Under the pieces are notes generated by a model, which was not told where the DNA came from, made no database searches, and worked only from the letters and a program-made list of their open reading frames with translations. This document shows positions 7,899 to 18,400 of a DNA stretch of 64,000 nt, piece after piece; the first letter of the stretch is position 1, and each line of letters opens with the position of its first letter. Made by a program: the position numbers and the translations under genes. Source of the stretch: Ruegeria atlantica (GTDB lineage: Bacteria > Pseudomonadota > Alphaproteobacteria > Rhodobacterales > Rhodobacteraceae); NCBI RefSeq assembly GCF_013033965.1, contig NZ_WQFE01000001.1, positions 372,001-436,000 of the forward strand, given 5' to 3'.

Positions 7899-8570
7899 TC
7901 AAAACGGCCTTTGGACGTTGCCGGAATAGAAATAGATGCCCAGACCCGCCGCAAAGATGATGTTCCCCGCAATTGCATGCAACAGGACCGCATAGAAAAA
8001 CGACCCTCGCGCGCGGTAGGCCCAGGTGAACAGCAACCCTCCACCAAAGGTCATGATGGCTACAATCCAGCTCCAGTACATCAGGTGGGCCAGCGAAAAC
8101 AGGGTCGCGTTTAAAAGGTATGCTGCCCGCCCGTTCGGCAGGATCGCGCGATACCGCCGGAAGTACAGGGAACGGAACAATAGTTCTTGTGGCAAGGCCG
8201 AGGCAATCGGGTACGCCAGCCAGATCACAGCCAGAAACTCAGGCCGATTGAGAAGCATGCGAAATGCAACATCCGGTCGCATCACCATGACGACCGCCGA
8301 GCAAAACGCCGTCATTGCAACAGTGAACAAAGCAAGCTCGCGCCAAGTCCAGTTGCGCCAGTTGTACCGCAGTTCAGCCCAGGCAAAACCAGGCGTGCAA
8401 TGGAGCAGGATGATGCCAATGGCGGTAAACGTGAACAGCGAAGGAAACATCCAATTCGGAGGGAATAAGACGGCGATCAGAACCGGCACTGCGACAAAGA
8501 AAAGGCCAAACTCCATCCGCAACCGCAAGTGCTGCGTCTCGCCCTGCGCCCAATCGCTCTGCTTACTCAC
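7899..8570 (-). CDS. CPBP family intramembrane protease-like protein
   Basis: A 223-residue membrane protein beginning at a GTG that shares one base with the stop of pabC. Hydrophobic helices cover most of the length. The CPBP (Abi/Rce1) motifs are present: PQELLFR at residues 127-133, His162 in SLAHLMYW, and His198 in LLHAIAGN. In the canonical motif the first residue of the EExxxR box is Glu; here it is Gln128 while Glu129 and Arg133 remain, a variant I also associate with alphaproteobacterial members. It may be a glutamic intramembrane protease; the substrate is unknown. It is last in a pabB-pabC-CPBP operon. Confidence 0.8.
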   Translation of the reverse strand: MSKQSDWAQGETQHLRLRMEFGLFFVAVPVLIAVLFPPNWMFPSLFTFTAIGIILLHCTPGFAWAELRYNWRNWTWRELALFTVAMTAFCSAVVMVMRPDVAFRMLLNRPEFLAVIWLAYPIASALPQELLFRSLYFRRYRAILPNGRAAYLLNATLFSLAHLMYWSWIVAIMTFGGGLLFTWAYRARGSFFYAVLLHAIAGNIIFAAGLGIYFYSGNVQRPF

Positions 8571-9214
8571 TATATCACCAACTCCGCCCGGATCAGGCCA
8601 CGTAAGGAATTCCCCACAAAGACTTTTTCCGCGTTTTGCAGATCGGTCAAGGCCAAGACGCTTTCGGTAACTTGTTTATTATCAATCAGTTCTTCTCGCA
8701 AAATCCCCGGAAGCAACCCAGAGGTCAGCTTTGGGGTCAGACAACGTCCGTCCGGCATATTCAGGAACAGGTTGGTAATCGTCCCTTCGCACAGTTCGTC
8801 ACGTTCGTTCAGAAACAGCAACTCGTCTACTCCATCGGGCAGCGATGAGCGGGCCGCGTCGTAGACAGAGCGTTGGGTCGTTTTGTGCTGCAGCCAAACA
8901 TCCGTCGCTGACAGCCGTGTGTCAGCGATCGCGATCCGCCAAATGGGAGCGTTGTCGGCCAAAGATCCGGTTGTCACGTCATACGTTCCATCAACCGTCA
9001 GCGTAAGTCGACACCGAAGTGGCGATTGCCCAGCAACAGAGTCCAGCGCCTGAATAGCTGCGCCCCTGTCGAAAGGAATATCCAAGGCCGCAGCCGACCG
9101 GGCCATGCGGGATAGATGCCGGTTAAGACGAACGAACCCTTGCCCGGGCCGAAATGCAAGAGTTTCGATCAGGCGGAAGTCAGGATCAGCTGGTGGGCAA
9201 AGCGAGCTTTCCAT
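8570..9214 (-). CDS. pabC: aminodeoxychorismate lyase-like, aminotransferase class IV
   Basis: A 214-residue fold-type IV PLP enzyme. Lys111 in HKTTQRS is the likely PLP lysine, and Glu143 in CEGTITNLF is the conserved residue of the family. It should split 4-amino-4-deoxychorismate to p-aminobenzoate and pyruvate for folate synthesis. Linkage to pabB supports this over a branched-chain aminotransferase, which is larger. The start at 9214 lies inside the 3' end of pabB with a 46-base overlap, and its stop overlaps the next gene by one base. Confidence 0.85.
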   Translation of the reverse strand: MESSLCPPADPDFRLIETLAFRPGQGFVRLNRHLSRMARSAAALDIPFDRGAAIQALDSVAGQSPLRCRLTLTVDGTYDVTTGSLADNAPIWRIAIADTRLSATDVWLQHKTTQRSVYDAARSSLPDGVDELLFLNERDELCEGTITNLFLNMPDGRCLTPKLTSGLLPGILREELIDNKQVTESVLALTDLQNAEKVFVGNSLRGLIRAELVI

Positions 9215-10296
9215 AGCGCTTCCTCATATTCCGATGGGGCGGTGCTGTCCCAGACCACTCCACCGCCGACATTAAGAGTAGCATTGCCATCCTCGACCAT
9301 CAGCGTCCGGATCGCCACATTGAATTCAGACCGCCCGTCCGGCGCGGCCCAACCGATCGCGCCGCAGTATATATCGCGGGGCCACGGTTCCAGATCGGCC
9401 AATATCTCCATGGCTCGGATCTTTGGAGCCCCGGTGATTGAACCGCAGGGAAACAGAGCCGTCAGGATATTGGACAGGTCCGCCCCCAGATGCAGTTGCG
9501 CCTGCACCAGCGAGATCATCTGATGCACGGTGGCGTATGTTTCAACTTTGAACAGCTCGGGCACCTTAACGGATCCCGGCATCGCGACGCGGCTGATATC
9601 GTTTCGCAACAGGTCGACGATCATCAGGTTCTCGGCCCGGTTCTTTTCGTCGGTCGACAGGAAAGCGCGGCGCCGTGCGTCTTCGCTCAAATCCTCGCTG
9701 CGGGGCTGCGTGCCCTTCATGGGGCGGGTCTCAATCCCACGATCAGCATTTGTGCGGAAGAACAGCTCGGGCGAGCGGCTGAGTAAATCAGGCAAACCAT
9801 CCTGCTGGATCAGCGCGCCGTGACCCACAGGCTGTCCGGCAGCCAGCGCAGCATACAGCGTGGCGCTGTCGCCATCCACCTTGATATCAATCGGGAACGT
9901 CAGATTGGCCTGGTAGATATCGCCTGCCCCGATGGCGTCATGCACCTGTTGAAACGCCTGCGTATATCGCACCTCGTCCCAACGCGGTTCAAAATGGGTG
10001 ACCCCCCCGGACGCAGCAGGCAGCTCTTGCTGAGACGGCTGATCGAAAACGCCAAAGCACATCAATGGCAGTCGGCGGTCGGTTGGCATCCGGTCAGAAA
10101 GCCGAGGTTCGAGCACATACCCCAGTTCATAGCTGGCGTATCCGGCCAGCCAAGCCCCCTCCGCGCGCGCCTCATCCAGCGCCGCCATTGCCTGGGGCAC
10201 GTCCTCCGCATTGTCCGCGCGGATCACGTCGGTTGGCCGGTCAAAACTGGTTCCTGGCCCGGCTGGCCCCTGATCAAATCGAATACGCAATTGCAT
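9169..10296 (-). CDS. pabB: aminodeoxychorismate synthase component I
   Basis: A 375-residue chorismate-binding enzyme of the anthranilate/ADC synthase family. The start at 10296 is eight bases from an AGGA site; an ATG at 10302 is too close to it. Key segments are ETRPMKGTQPR, where the PMKGT lysine marks the aminodeoxychorismate synthases, and GSITGAPKIRAMEI near the C-terminus. It makes 4-amino-4-deoxychorismate from chorismate with ammonia from a PabA-type amidotransferase, which is not in this window. It overlaps pabC, its pathway partner. Confidence 0.92.
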   Translation of the reverse strand: MQLRIRFDQGPAGPGTSFDRPTDVIRADNAEDVPQAMAALDEARAEGAWLAGYASYELGYVLEPRLSDRMPTDRRLPLMCFGVFDQPSQQELPAASGGVTHFEPRWDEVRYTQAFQQVHDAIGAGDIYQANLTFPIDIKVDGDSATLYAALAAGQPVGHGALIQQDGLPDLLSRSPELFFRTNADRGIETRPMKGTQPRSEDLSEDARRRAFLSTDEKNRAENLMIVDLLRNDISRVAMPGSVKVPELFKVETYATVHQMISLVQAQLHLGADLSNILTALFPCGSITGAPKIRAMEILADLEPWPRDIYCGAIGWAAPDGRSEFNVAIRTLMVEDGNATLNVGGGVVWDSTAPSEYEEALWKARFAHQLILTSA

Positions 10297-10384
10297 CCTC
10301 ATTTCCTGTGCTGCGCGATATAGAGGATACGGCGGGGAGGGAAAGAGGTTAAAGCGGCAAATTCGTCCCTGTTTCCGATACCTC

Positions 10385-10412
10385 TTGAACCTTTTCGCGC
10401 GGTCCCTATAAC
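10385..10412 (+). promoter_or_regulatory. sigma-70-type promoter for carB
   Basis: TTGAAC at 10385-10390 and TATAAC at 10407-10412 are separated by 16 bases. The box ends 60 bases before the carB start. Both hexamers are close to consensus. Untested. Confidence 0.55.
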
Positions 10413-10472
10413 GCAGGACAATTTGGGCGCTTGGGGGTGCCCTGACTCGCGGACAATCGAAGGAACGTGGCC

Positions 10473-13400
10473 ATGCCGAGAAGAACCGACATCCAGTCGA
10501 TCATGATCATCGGGGCGGGCCCCATTGTTATCGGTCAGGCTTGCGAGTTCGACTACTCCGGCGCTCAGGCCTGCAAGGCGCTGCGGGAAGAAGGATACCG
10601 GGTCATCCTGGTGAACTCAAACCCTGCGACGATCATGACCGACCCCGAGTTGGCTGACGCGACATATATCGAACCGATCACCCCTGAGGTCGTCGCCAAG
10701 ATCATCGAAAAAGAACGCCCCGATGCCCTGCTGCCCACAATGGGAGGTCAGACCGGCCTGAACACCTCGCTGGCACTGGAAGAGATGGGTGTGCTGGAAA
10801 AGTTCGGTGTCGAGATGATTGGCGCCAAGCGCGACGCCATCGAAATGGCCGAAGACCGCGCCCTGTTCCGCGAGGCAATGGACCGGTTGGGCATCGAGAA
10901 CCCGAAGGCCGAGATCGTGACCGCCCCCAAGGATGAGGACGGCAAGAAAGACCTGGACGCAGGCGTTGCGCTAGCGTTGGAGACGCTTGAAACAGTAGGC
11001 CTGCCCGCCATCATTCGCCCAGCCTTTACGCTGGGCGGTACAGGCGGCGGCGTGGCCTATAACCGCGAGGATTATATCCACATTTGCCGCTCGGGCATGG
11101 ATGCTTCGCCCGTAGGCCAGATCTTGATCGACGAAAGCCTGCTGGGCTGGAAAGAGTATGAGATGGAGGTGGTGCGCGACACTGCCGACAACGCCATCAT
11201 TGTTTGTTCGATCGAGAACGTTGACCCGATGGGCGTGCACACAGGTGACTCGATCACCGTGGCCCCGGCCCTGACGCTGACCGATAAAGAATACCAGATC
11301 ATGCGCAATCATTCGATTGCCGTTCTGCGCGAGATCGGTGTCGAAACGGGTGGATCAAACGTGCAATGGGCGATCAACCCGGTCGATGGCCGTATGGTCG
11401 TGATCGAGATGAACCCGCGTGTCTCGCGGTCTTCGGCGCTGGCGTCCAAAGCGACCGGTTTCCCGATTGCCAAGATCGCCGCGAAGCTGGCCGTGGGTTA
11501 CACGCTGGACGAGCTGGACAATGACATCACCAAGGTCACACCTGCCTCGTTCGAGCCAACCATCGACTATGTCGTCACCAAGATCCCGAAATTCGCTTTC
11601 GAGAAGTTCCCCGGTTCCGAGCCTTACCTGACCACCGCGATGAAATCGGTGGGTGAGGCCATGTCCATCGGCCGTACGATCCACGAATCGATGCAGAAGG
11701 CTCTGGCCTCGATGGAATCGGGCCTGACCGGGTTTGATGAGATCGAAATCCCCGGCCTGAATGTGGGCGTCTGGGAGGAAGCCGACGACAAAGCCACCGT
11801 GATCAAGGCGATCAGCCAGCAGACGCCGGATCGTCTGCGCACCATCGCGCAAGCTATGCGGCATGGCCTGACCGATGACGAAATCTTTGGCGTCACCAAG
11901 TTCGACCCGTGGTTTCTGGCCCGTATCCGAGAGATCATCGAGGCCGAGCGCCAGGTGCGCAAAGACGGTCTGCCAGTGACCGAAGATGGCATCCGCAAGC
12001 TCAAAATGCTGGGCTTCACTGACGCACGTTTGGGCAATCTGACCGGGCGTGACGAAGACAATGTCCGTCGTGCCCGACGGAACCTTGGGGTCAACGCCGT
12101 ATTCAAACGCATCGACACCTGCGCTGCCGAGTTCGAAGCGCAAACGCCTTATATGTATTCGACCTATGAAGCCCCGATGATGGGCGAGGTTGAATGCGAG
12201 GCACGCCCGTCTGACCGTAAAAAGGTCGTCATCCTTGGCGGTGGCCCGAACCGGATCGGTCAGGGGATCGAGTTCGACTATTGCTGCTGTCATGCCTGCT
12301 TCGCTCTGACCGAGGCTGGTTACGAAACCATCATGATCAACTGCAACCCCGAGACCGTGTCGACCGACTATGACACCTCGGACCGTCTGTATTTCGAACC
12401 GCTGACCTTTGAGCACGTCATGGAAATCCTGACGAAGGAACAGGAAAACGGCACCCTGCACGGTGTGATTGTTCAGTACGGTGGTCAGACTCCGCTGAAA
12501 CTGGCCAACGCGCTGGAAGCCGAAGGCATTCCGATCCTGGGCACCACCCCGGACGCAATCGACCTGGCTGAAGACCGTGAACGGTTCCAGGCGCTGGTCA
12601 ATGAACTGGGTCTGAAACAGCCCAAGAACGGCATCGCCTCGACCGACGAACAGGCGCTTGAAATCGCTGAAGATATCGGCTTCCCGCTGGTGATCCGCCC
12701 TTCTTACGTTCTGGGTGGTCGCGCTATGGAAATCGTGCGCGATATGGATCAGCTGAAACGCTACATCAACGAGGCGGTGGTCGTCTCGGGCGACAGTCCT
12801 GTGCTGCTGGATAGCTATCTGGCCGGCGCGGTTGAGCTGGACGTTGATGCGCTGTGTGACGGTACCGACGTACACGTCGCTGGTATCATGCAGCATATTG
12901 AAGAAGCTGGCGTCCACTCAGGCGACTCTGCCTGTTCTTTGCCGCCCTACTCTCTGTCGAAAGAGATCATCGAGCAGATCAAGGATCAGGCATTCAAGCT
13001 GGCCAAGGCGCTGAACGTTGTTGGCCTGATGAACGTGCAGTTCGCAATCAAGGACGATGAGATCTTCCTGATCGAGGTTAACCCCCGCGCCTCGCGGACC
13101 GTGCCGTTCGTTGCCAAGGCAACAGACAGCGCGATTGCATCGATCGCAGCCCGTGTGATGGCAGGCGAAAAGCTGGCGGATTTCCCAAAACGACCGCCTT
13201 ACAAGACAGTGGACGACACCAAGATTGCCGACCAGATGACGCTGGCCGATCCGGACATGCCGTGGTTCTCGGTCAAAGAAGCCGTGCTGCCCTTTGCCCG
13301 TTTCCCCGGCGTCGACACGATCCTCGGACCCGAGATGCGTTCGACCGGTGAGGTCATGGGCTGGGACCGCGACTTCCCACGCGCCTTCCTCAAGGCGCAG

Positions 13401-13817
13401 ATGGGGGCCGGTATGGTTCTGCCGTCTTCGGGCCGGGCCTTCATATCGATCAAAGATGCCGACAAAGGTGCAGCCATGCTCGAGGCCGCTCAGGTTCTAA
13501 CCGAGCAGGGCTTCTCGCTTGTCGCAACACGTGGAACGCAAAGCTGGCTTGAGGAACAGGGCGTTGCCTGTGAGGTGGTCAACAAGGTCTATGAAGGCCG
13601 TCCGGACGTGGTCGACATGTTGAAAGACGGCCAGGTGCAGCTGCTGATGAACACCACCGAAGGGGCGCAGGCGGTCGAGGACAGCAAAGCTATCCGGTCC
13701 ATCGCGCTGTACGACAAAATCCCGTACTACACGACTGCTGCCGCAAGCCACGCCGCCGCGCTGGCAATCAAGGCGCAGGCCGAAGGTGACGTCGAGGTCA
13801 AATCGCTTCAGGGCTGA
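10473..13817 (+). CDS. carB: carbamoyl-phosphate synthase large subunit
   Basis: An 1114-residue protein with the two homologous ATP-grasp halves of CarB. The amino half starts [22 protein letters not shown] in pattern, with GGTGGG loop sites near residue 190. The second half begins near residue 585 with [15 protein letters not shown], and the C-terminal MGS-like allosteric domain ends the protein. It makes carbamoyl phosphate for arginine and pyrimidine synthesis with CarA, which is not in this window. The ATG at 10473 is eight bases from AAGGA; a GTG at 10467 is too close. Confidence 0.97.
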   Translation: MPRRTDIQSIMIIGAGPIVIGQACEFDYSGAQACKALREEGYRVILVNSNPATIMTDPELADATYIEPITPEVVAKIIEKERPDALLPTMGGQTGLNTSLALEEMGVLEKFGVEMIGAKRDAIEMAEDRALFREAMDRLGIENPKAEIVTAPKDEDGKKDLDAGVALALETLETVGLPAIIRPAFTLGGTGGGVAYNREDYIHICRSGMDASPVGQILIDESLLGWKEYEMEVVRDTADNAIIVCSIENVDPMGVHTGDSITVAPALTLTDKEYQIMRNHSIAVLREIGVETGGSNVQWAINPVDGRMVVIEMNPRVSRSSALASKATGFPIAKIAAKLAVGYTLDELDNDITKVTPASFEPTIDYVVTKIPKFAFEKFPGSEPYLTTAMKSVGEAMSIGRTIHESMQKALASMESGLTGFDEIEIPGLNVGVWEEADDKATVIKAISQQTPDRLRTIAQAMRHGLTDDEIFGVTKFDPWFLARIREIIEAERQVRKDGLPVTEDGIRKLKMLGFTDARLGNLTGRDEDNVRRARRNLGVNAVFKRIDTCAAEFEAQTPYMYSTYEAPMMGEVECEARPSDRKKVVILGGGPNRIGQGIEFDYCCCHACFALTEAGYETIMINCNPETVSTDYDTSDRLYFEPLTFEHVMEILTKEQENGTLHGVIVQYGGQTPLKLANALEAEGIPILGTTPDAIDLAEDRERFQALVNELGLKQPKNGIASTDEQALEIAEDIGFPLVIRPSYVLGGRAMEIVRDMDQLKRYINEAVVVSGDSPVLLDSYLAGAVELDVDALCDGTDVHVAGIMQHIEEAGVHSGDSACSLPPYSLSKEIIEQIKDQAFKLAKALNVVGLMNVQFAIKDDEIFLIEVNPRASRTVPFVAKATDSAIASIAARVMAGEKLADFPKRPPYKTVDDTKIADQMTLADPDMPWFSVKEAVLPFARFPGVDTILGPEMRSTGEVMGWDRDFPRAFLKAQMGAGMVLPSSGRAFISIKDADKGAAMLEAAQVLTEQGFSLVATRGTQSWLEEQGVACEVVNKVYEGRPDVVDMLKDGQVQLLMNTTEGAQAVEDSKAIRSIALYDKIPYYTTAAASHAAALAIKAQAEGDVEVKSLQG

Positions 13818-13831
13818 TAATCAAAATCGAT

Positions 13832-13860
13832 GACAGCGCCGGCCTCAAATTGGCGCTGTC
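13832..13860. terminator. inverted repeat between convergent carB and lipoprotein genes
   Basis: A perfect nine-base stem (GACAGCGCC with GGCGCTGTC) with an eleven-base loop. It begins 15 bases after the carB stop. On the minus strand the flank is T-rich, so it may serve both convergent transcripts. Confidence 0.6.
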
Positions 13861-13869
13861 GGCTTCGCA

Positions 13870-14610
13870 TCAACTTCCAGTATCGATCGGTGCTACCACA
13901 TCTGGCTTGTTTGCATCGGCCAAACACCCGTCGAGCAGTTTTAGGTACTTGTTCAGAAGAGCAAAATCTAATGCTTTTCCTTGCAGAGTCCTGCCCGCGA
14001 GATTTTCCGCGTCATCACGAAGTTTCGACGGATCAATGGCGTCGGTTAAACTGGTTTTCAACGCGTTGAAATCCGCAACATCCCGCGCCAGCGCAGATCG
14101 CACCTGAATTTGTATGTCCTTTATTGCACCATAAGTCGCGGCCCGTGCATACGCTTTGGTATTGGGAGAGGTATCCGACAAGATATAGCGCCCGGAATTG
14201 GCAACAGTCGCGACGCAGTTCATCCGCCTGGCCGACAGGTAGATGCCCTGTATCACGGTTTTGGACAGAGTCCGTGTGGCGACCGCTGTGGACCCGGCCC
14301 CTGCGATTGCGATATTGGCCAATGCCCTGTCACTTGCACTGCCCACAGCGCCCGAAACGAACGCTCCAGCAGCGAGGAAGGTAATCACCGCAGCCACATC
14401 CTGACCTTGCTGCGATCGCCGCGCAGCCTCAACATATTCTTCTGATAGCAACGCGCTGTAATTCGATTGCGACTTGAGGGTCAGTTCCGGTGTCAGTGGC
14501 TGGTTGAACTTTTGCCGAGCAAGCCGTTCGCCATCGTCAACGTGTTTGTCCGCACAGGCAGCCACAAAGAAAGGAATTATCAAACAAGCTTTGACGCCGC
14601 GGAGTTTCAA
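13870..14610 (-). CDS. predicted lipoprotein of unknown function
   Basis: A 246-residue protein read from a TTG at 14610, nine bases from AAGGAG. This start gives a clean lipoprotein signal KLRGVKACLIIPFFVAAC, whose lipobox VAAC places the modified Cys near residue 19. The mature part is polar and helical, with one Gly/Ala-rich hydrophobic stretch near residues 80-125 that could insert into a membrane. It matches no domain I know. A longer frame reaches 14760, but that part lacks a ribosome binding site. Only the envelope location is supported. Confidence 0.6.
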   Translation of the reverse strand: MKLRGVKACLIIPFFVAACADKHVDDGERLARQKFNQPLTPELTLKSQSNYSALLSEEYVEAARRSQQGQDVAAVITFLAAGAFVSGAVGSASDRALANIAIAGAGSTAVATRTLSKTVIQGIYLSARRMNCVATVANSGRYILSDTSPNTKAYARAATYGAIKDIQIQVRSALARDVADFNALKTSLTDAIDPSKLRDDAENLAGRTLQGKALDFALLNKYLKLLDGCLADANKPDVVAPIDTGS

Positions 14611-14826
14611 AACGGTAATCTCCTTTAAGTAGATTTGACCAAAGAATGTACTCCATTCTCGGGCTTCTTTGGGAGGAATCAACAAAATCCAGTGCGACAA
14701 GGAAAAATTGTTAGGATCCGTGGCAAGGCCGATCCTTGCGCAAGTTGGAGGAAACATCATGCGCGCGTTGACCTTATGTCCTCAGGCGCGCATCTTTTCT
14801 GTGATCGAGCAGAAGGAAAAAGACAA

Positions 14827-14901
14827 ATGCGCAGATTTTTGGTTTTCGCCGCACTTATGACACTTGCAGCATGTGATGTACCGCTGGTCCCGTTGATCTG
14901 A
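14827..14901 (+). CDS. 24-residue lipoprotein precursor
   Basis: An ATG ten bases after AGAAGGA opens a complete frame reading MRRFLVFAALMTLAAC then DVPLVPLI. The charged start, hydrophobic core and LAAC lipobox form a full type II signal, leaving a nine-residue mature lipopeptide beginning at the Cys. The sharp fit of ribosome binding site, signal peptide and stop supports translation. Proteins of this kind resemble entericidins in design but are shorter; the role is unknown. Its neighbours are the minus-strand lipoprotein gene and a VOC gene. Confidence 0.55.
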   Translation: MRRFLVFAALMTLAACDVPLVPLI

Positions 14902-14980
14902 CACAGCTCTCATTGATTTCACGCATGCCCTAATTTTCGCAGCTGAAACGACGCCGTACTAAGCCTCGGAACAAAAAACT

Positions 14981-15391
14981 GTGCGCCTTTACACAACTTA
15001 CGGAACCAACGACCTGGCGCGGGCCATTAGGTTTTACGACGCGATCTTTTCTGTGTTGGAACAGCCGCGTCTGCCGGGGTGGACCGAAGATCGTGCGGGA
15101 TGGGGCACCGAGCCAAACGCCGGGACAGGGTTTTGGATTTGCGCACCTTTTGATGGCAACCTCGCCAACGTGGGCAACGGTACGATGATCGCTTTTCCTG
15201 TGCAAAACGCCAGCAAGGTCAGGCAGTTTCACTCCGTGGGGTTGAAACATGGTGGTACCGATGCAGGTCCTCCAGGCATAAGGGATTATTACACGCCCGA
15301 CTTTTATGTCGCTTATCTGCGTGACCCAGACGGGAACAAACTGTCCTGTTTTGACTATCAATATGACCCGGCAAAGGATCCGGGCGACTGA
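14981..15391 (+). CDS. VOC family protein (glyoxalase-like)
   Basis: A 136-residue protein with a GTG start. It has the vicinal-oxygen-chelate fold pattern: a first half with TNDLARAIRFYDAIF near residues 9-23 and a second half ending YVAYLRDPDGNKLSCFDY. The His near residue 83 and the DPDGNKL turn are usual for the family. Some members are lyases, dioxygenases or resistance proteins, so the substrate is open. The ribosome binding site is weak. The gene is convergent with the RND permease at 15411. Confidence 0.75.
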   Translation: MRLYTTYGTNDLARAIRFYDAIFSVLEQPRLPGWTEDRAGWGTEPNAGTGFWICAPFDGNLANVGNGTMIAFPVQNASKVRQFHSVGLKHGGTDAGPPGIRDYYTPDFYVAYLRDPDGNKLSCFDYQYDPAKDPGD

Positions 15392-15410
15392 AACCGCCGC
15401 CCGGTTCGTA

Positions 15411-18400
15411 TTAGGCGACGGCTGCTTTCTCCTCACGCCTTTCATCCCGCGCAAAGAAGATCATGTAGAAGACCGGTGCTGCGACCATCGTCAGGATCGT
15501 CGCAAATGCCAGGCCACCCATAATGGTCACCGCCATGGACTTGAAAAACGCATCCGTCAGCAACGGTGCCATGCCCAGAATGGTGGTGATCGCGGCCAGC
15601 ATCACGGGGCGCAGACGGGAGACCGAGGCTTCGATGATCGACTCGCGCAACCCCTTACCGGTTTCGCGGACCAGGTCGATTTCCTCGACCAGGACGATAC
15701 CGTTCTTGATCAACATCCCTGACAGGCTGAGCAAGCCCAGCAACGCGGTGAAGGTGAACGGCAGGCCAGTACCTAGCAAGCCGATCACAACGCCGTTGAC
15801 CGACATCGGCACCAACAGCCAGATGATGATCGGCTGACGGACGGCGTTGAAGATCAACACGGATATCAGAACCATGATCAGCAGGCTTACTGGCAACTGA
15901 CGGCCGAGGCTTTCATTTGCTTCCCCGGCGTTTTCGAACTCACCGCCCCACTCCATGCGATAGCCCGCAGGCAGTTCCATCTCTTCGATGGCCGAGCGCA
16001 CCTCGGAATGCACCTGGGCCGCCGTCATTCCCGGCGGGATTTCGGCACCGACTGTAATAGTCAGCACCCGATCCCGACGGTGAACCAGCGTGTTGAGCGA
16101 TTGGTATTCGAACCCGTCGACCATTTGCTCGATCGGGACGAACTTGTTCGACTGATCCGAATACACGACCTGATCGACGATCGAGTACTCTCCGTCCGCC
16201 GGGCGGCGGATTATGATCGGAATCAGGCGGTCGCGCTCACGGAACACACCTGCGTTGAAACCATCGGTCGAGAATTGCAGTGTTCCGGCGATATCTTCGC
16301 GGGTTACGCCGGCTGTCTGCGCCCGTTCCGTCGCATAGATGGGCTGCACCGCCAGTTCTTTCTCGCGCCAGTCATGGTGAACATGCAGAGCATTCTCGGA
16401 CGCAGCGCGCATCCGTAGAATCGCCTCATCCGCAAGCTGCCGTAGAACGGCCGGATCACTACCCGAGAACCGCGCCTGGATCGGATCGCCGCCGCCGGGG
16501 CCAAAGATCAGACGTTTGGTGCGGAACTCACCTTCGGGGAATTGCGCAGAACCAAACGCCTCCAGATCCGCCTGCAATGCGGGGATGTCATCCAGAGTTT
16601 CGGTGCGGATGATCATGTGGCCATAGCTGGGGTTTGGTTTCTCTGCCGAGTAGGTCAGCAAGAACCGGGTTGCGCCCTGCCCCACAAATGTGGTGACGGC
16701 CACAACATCGTCCCGGGTGCCCAACCATTCTTCGAACACGGCCATGTCCTCGGCTGTCCGCGCGATGGGCGTGCCTTGCGGCAGTTTGTAATGCACGAAG
16801 AACAAAGGCGTGTTCGAATCCGGGAAGAACTGTTGTTTGACCAAACCGAACCCGGCGAAACAGGCGAAGGTGACGCCGACCAGACCGGCAACCACCATCC
16901 AGCGGAACCGAAGTGCCCAGCGCAAAATCGCGCCGTATACACGGAACATGAGCCCACCATATGCGTCCACGGCCCCTTCTTTGCCCTGTTTGAAGAAATA
17001 GTGGCCCAGCATCGGCGTCACTGTCAGAGCCAGCACCCAGCTCAGCAACAGTGAAATACCGATCACCGCAAACAATGAGAACAGGAACTCGCCCGTCGCA
17101 TCGGGGCTAAGTCCGATTCCCGCGAAGGCCATGATCCCGATGACGGTCGCACCCAACAGAGGGATTTGCGTCTTGGATGCCGCCTCATCCGCGGCATCAC
17201 GCGAGTTCTTTCCGCGCAGCATGGCGATCTGCATGCCCTCGGCGACAACGATTGCGTTATCCACCAGCATACCCATCGCGATGATCAGCGCACCCAGCGA
17301 AATCCGTTCCATCTCGATCGAGAACATCGACATGAACAGCAGCGTTCCCACCACGGTCAACAAGAGGGTTGAGCCGACCACAATTGCCGCGCGCCAGCCC
17401 ATGAATAACGCCAGCACCACAACCACGATGGTCACCGACATGGCGAGGTTCACCAGAAAGTCGTTCGAGGCCTGCTCGACCACCACGTGCTGTTGGTAGA
17501 TCGGCAGGATTTCAACGCCAAACGGGATTTGCGAATCCAGTTCGGCAAACTTCTCGTCCGCACGTTTGCCGACCTCGACAATGTTCTCGGAGGACAGTCC
17601 GGCAATTCCCAAGGTGAAAGCTTCGGTGCCATTGAACCGGATCATCACGTCAGGATCCGTCTGACGACCGCGATACACGTCAGACATATCGAAAAGATTG
17701 ATCACCTGCCCTTGTGAACCAACTGAAAGTCCCGCGATCGCCGAAACACTGTCCGACCCTTCGGCGGTCAGGATGGTTGTGCGGTCATTCTCTGATCGGA
17801 CCGAGCCTGAGGCGTTCACGGAATCCGCATTGGCAATGGCCTCGTTGATGGCCTGCAGCGGCACGTTCTGGTTCACGGAAATGGCCAGATCGGGTTCAAC
17901 AAAGATCGCCTCTTGCGGCAGGCCCATTACCTCGACATCCGCCACGCCATCAACAGTCAGCAACTCGCGCCGCAGGAAGGTCGATAGCTCGTGCTTTTCA
18001 GCGTCTGAAAACCCTTCGGCAGTCACAGCATAGAACAACCCGAACACATCGCCGAAACGGTCGTTGACCAGCGGCTGTTGCACTCCAGAAGGCAGGCCAC
18101 GGGCCGTATCACGCACCTTGGCGCGCAACTTGGTCCAGATTTCAGGCAGTTCGGTTCCGTCATATGTCGATTGGATCTCAACCTCGATCAGCGACAGGCC
18201 AGGCTGGTTGACGGATGTAATCGTTTTTACTTCGCCCATTTGCTGGATGGCAGACTCGAGCGGCTCGGATACCTCCAGCGCCACTTGTTCGGCAGTTGCG
18301 CCGGGGTACTGGGTGGCAATCACTGCGTTTTTGATCGTGAAAGCCGGGTCTTCGAGGCGCCCCAGCGACAGGAAGCCCCAGATTCCACCAAAGAGGGCAA

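Noticed and set aside
11355..12917. A 520-codon frame on the minus strand across carB
   Set aside because: It is antisense to a certain gene and has no family similarity; long antisense frames are common at this base composition.
14611..14760. Longer N-terminus of the lipoprotein gene at 13870
   Set aside because: The AAGGAG-TTG start at 14610 exposes a proper signal peptide; the extra residues would hide it.
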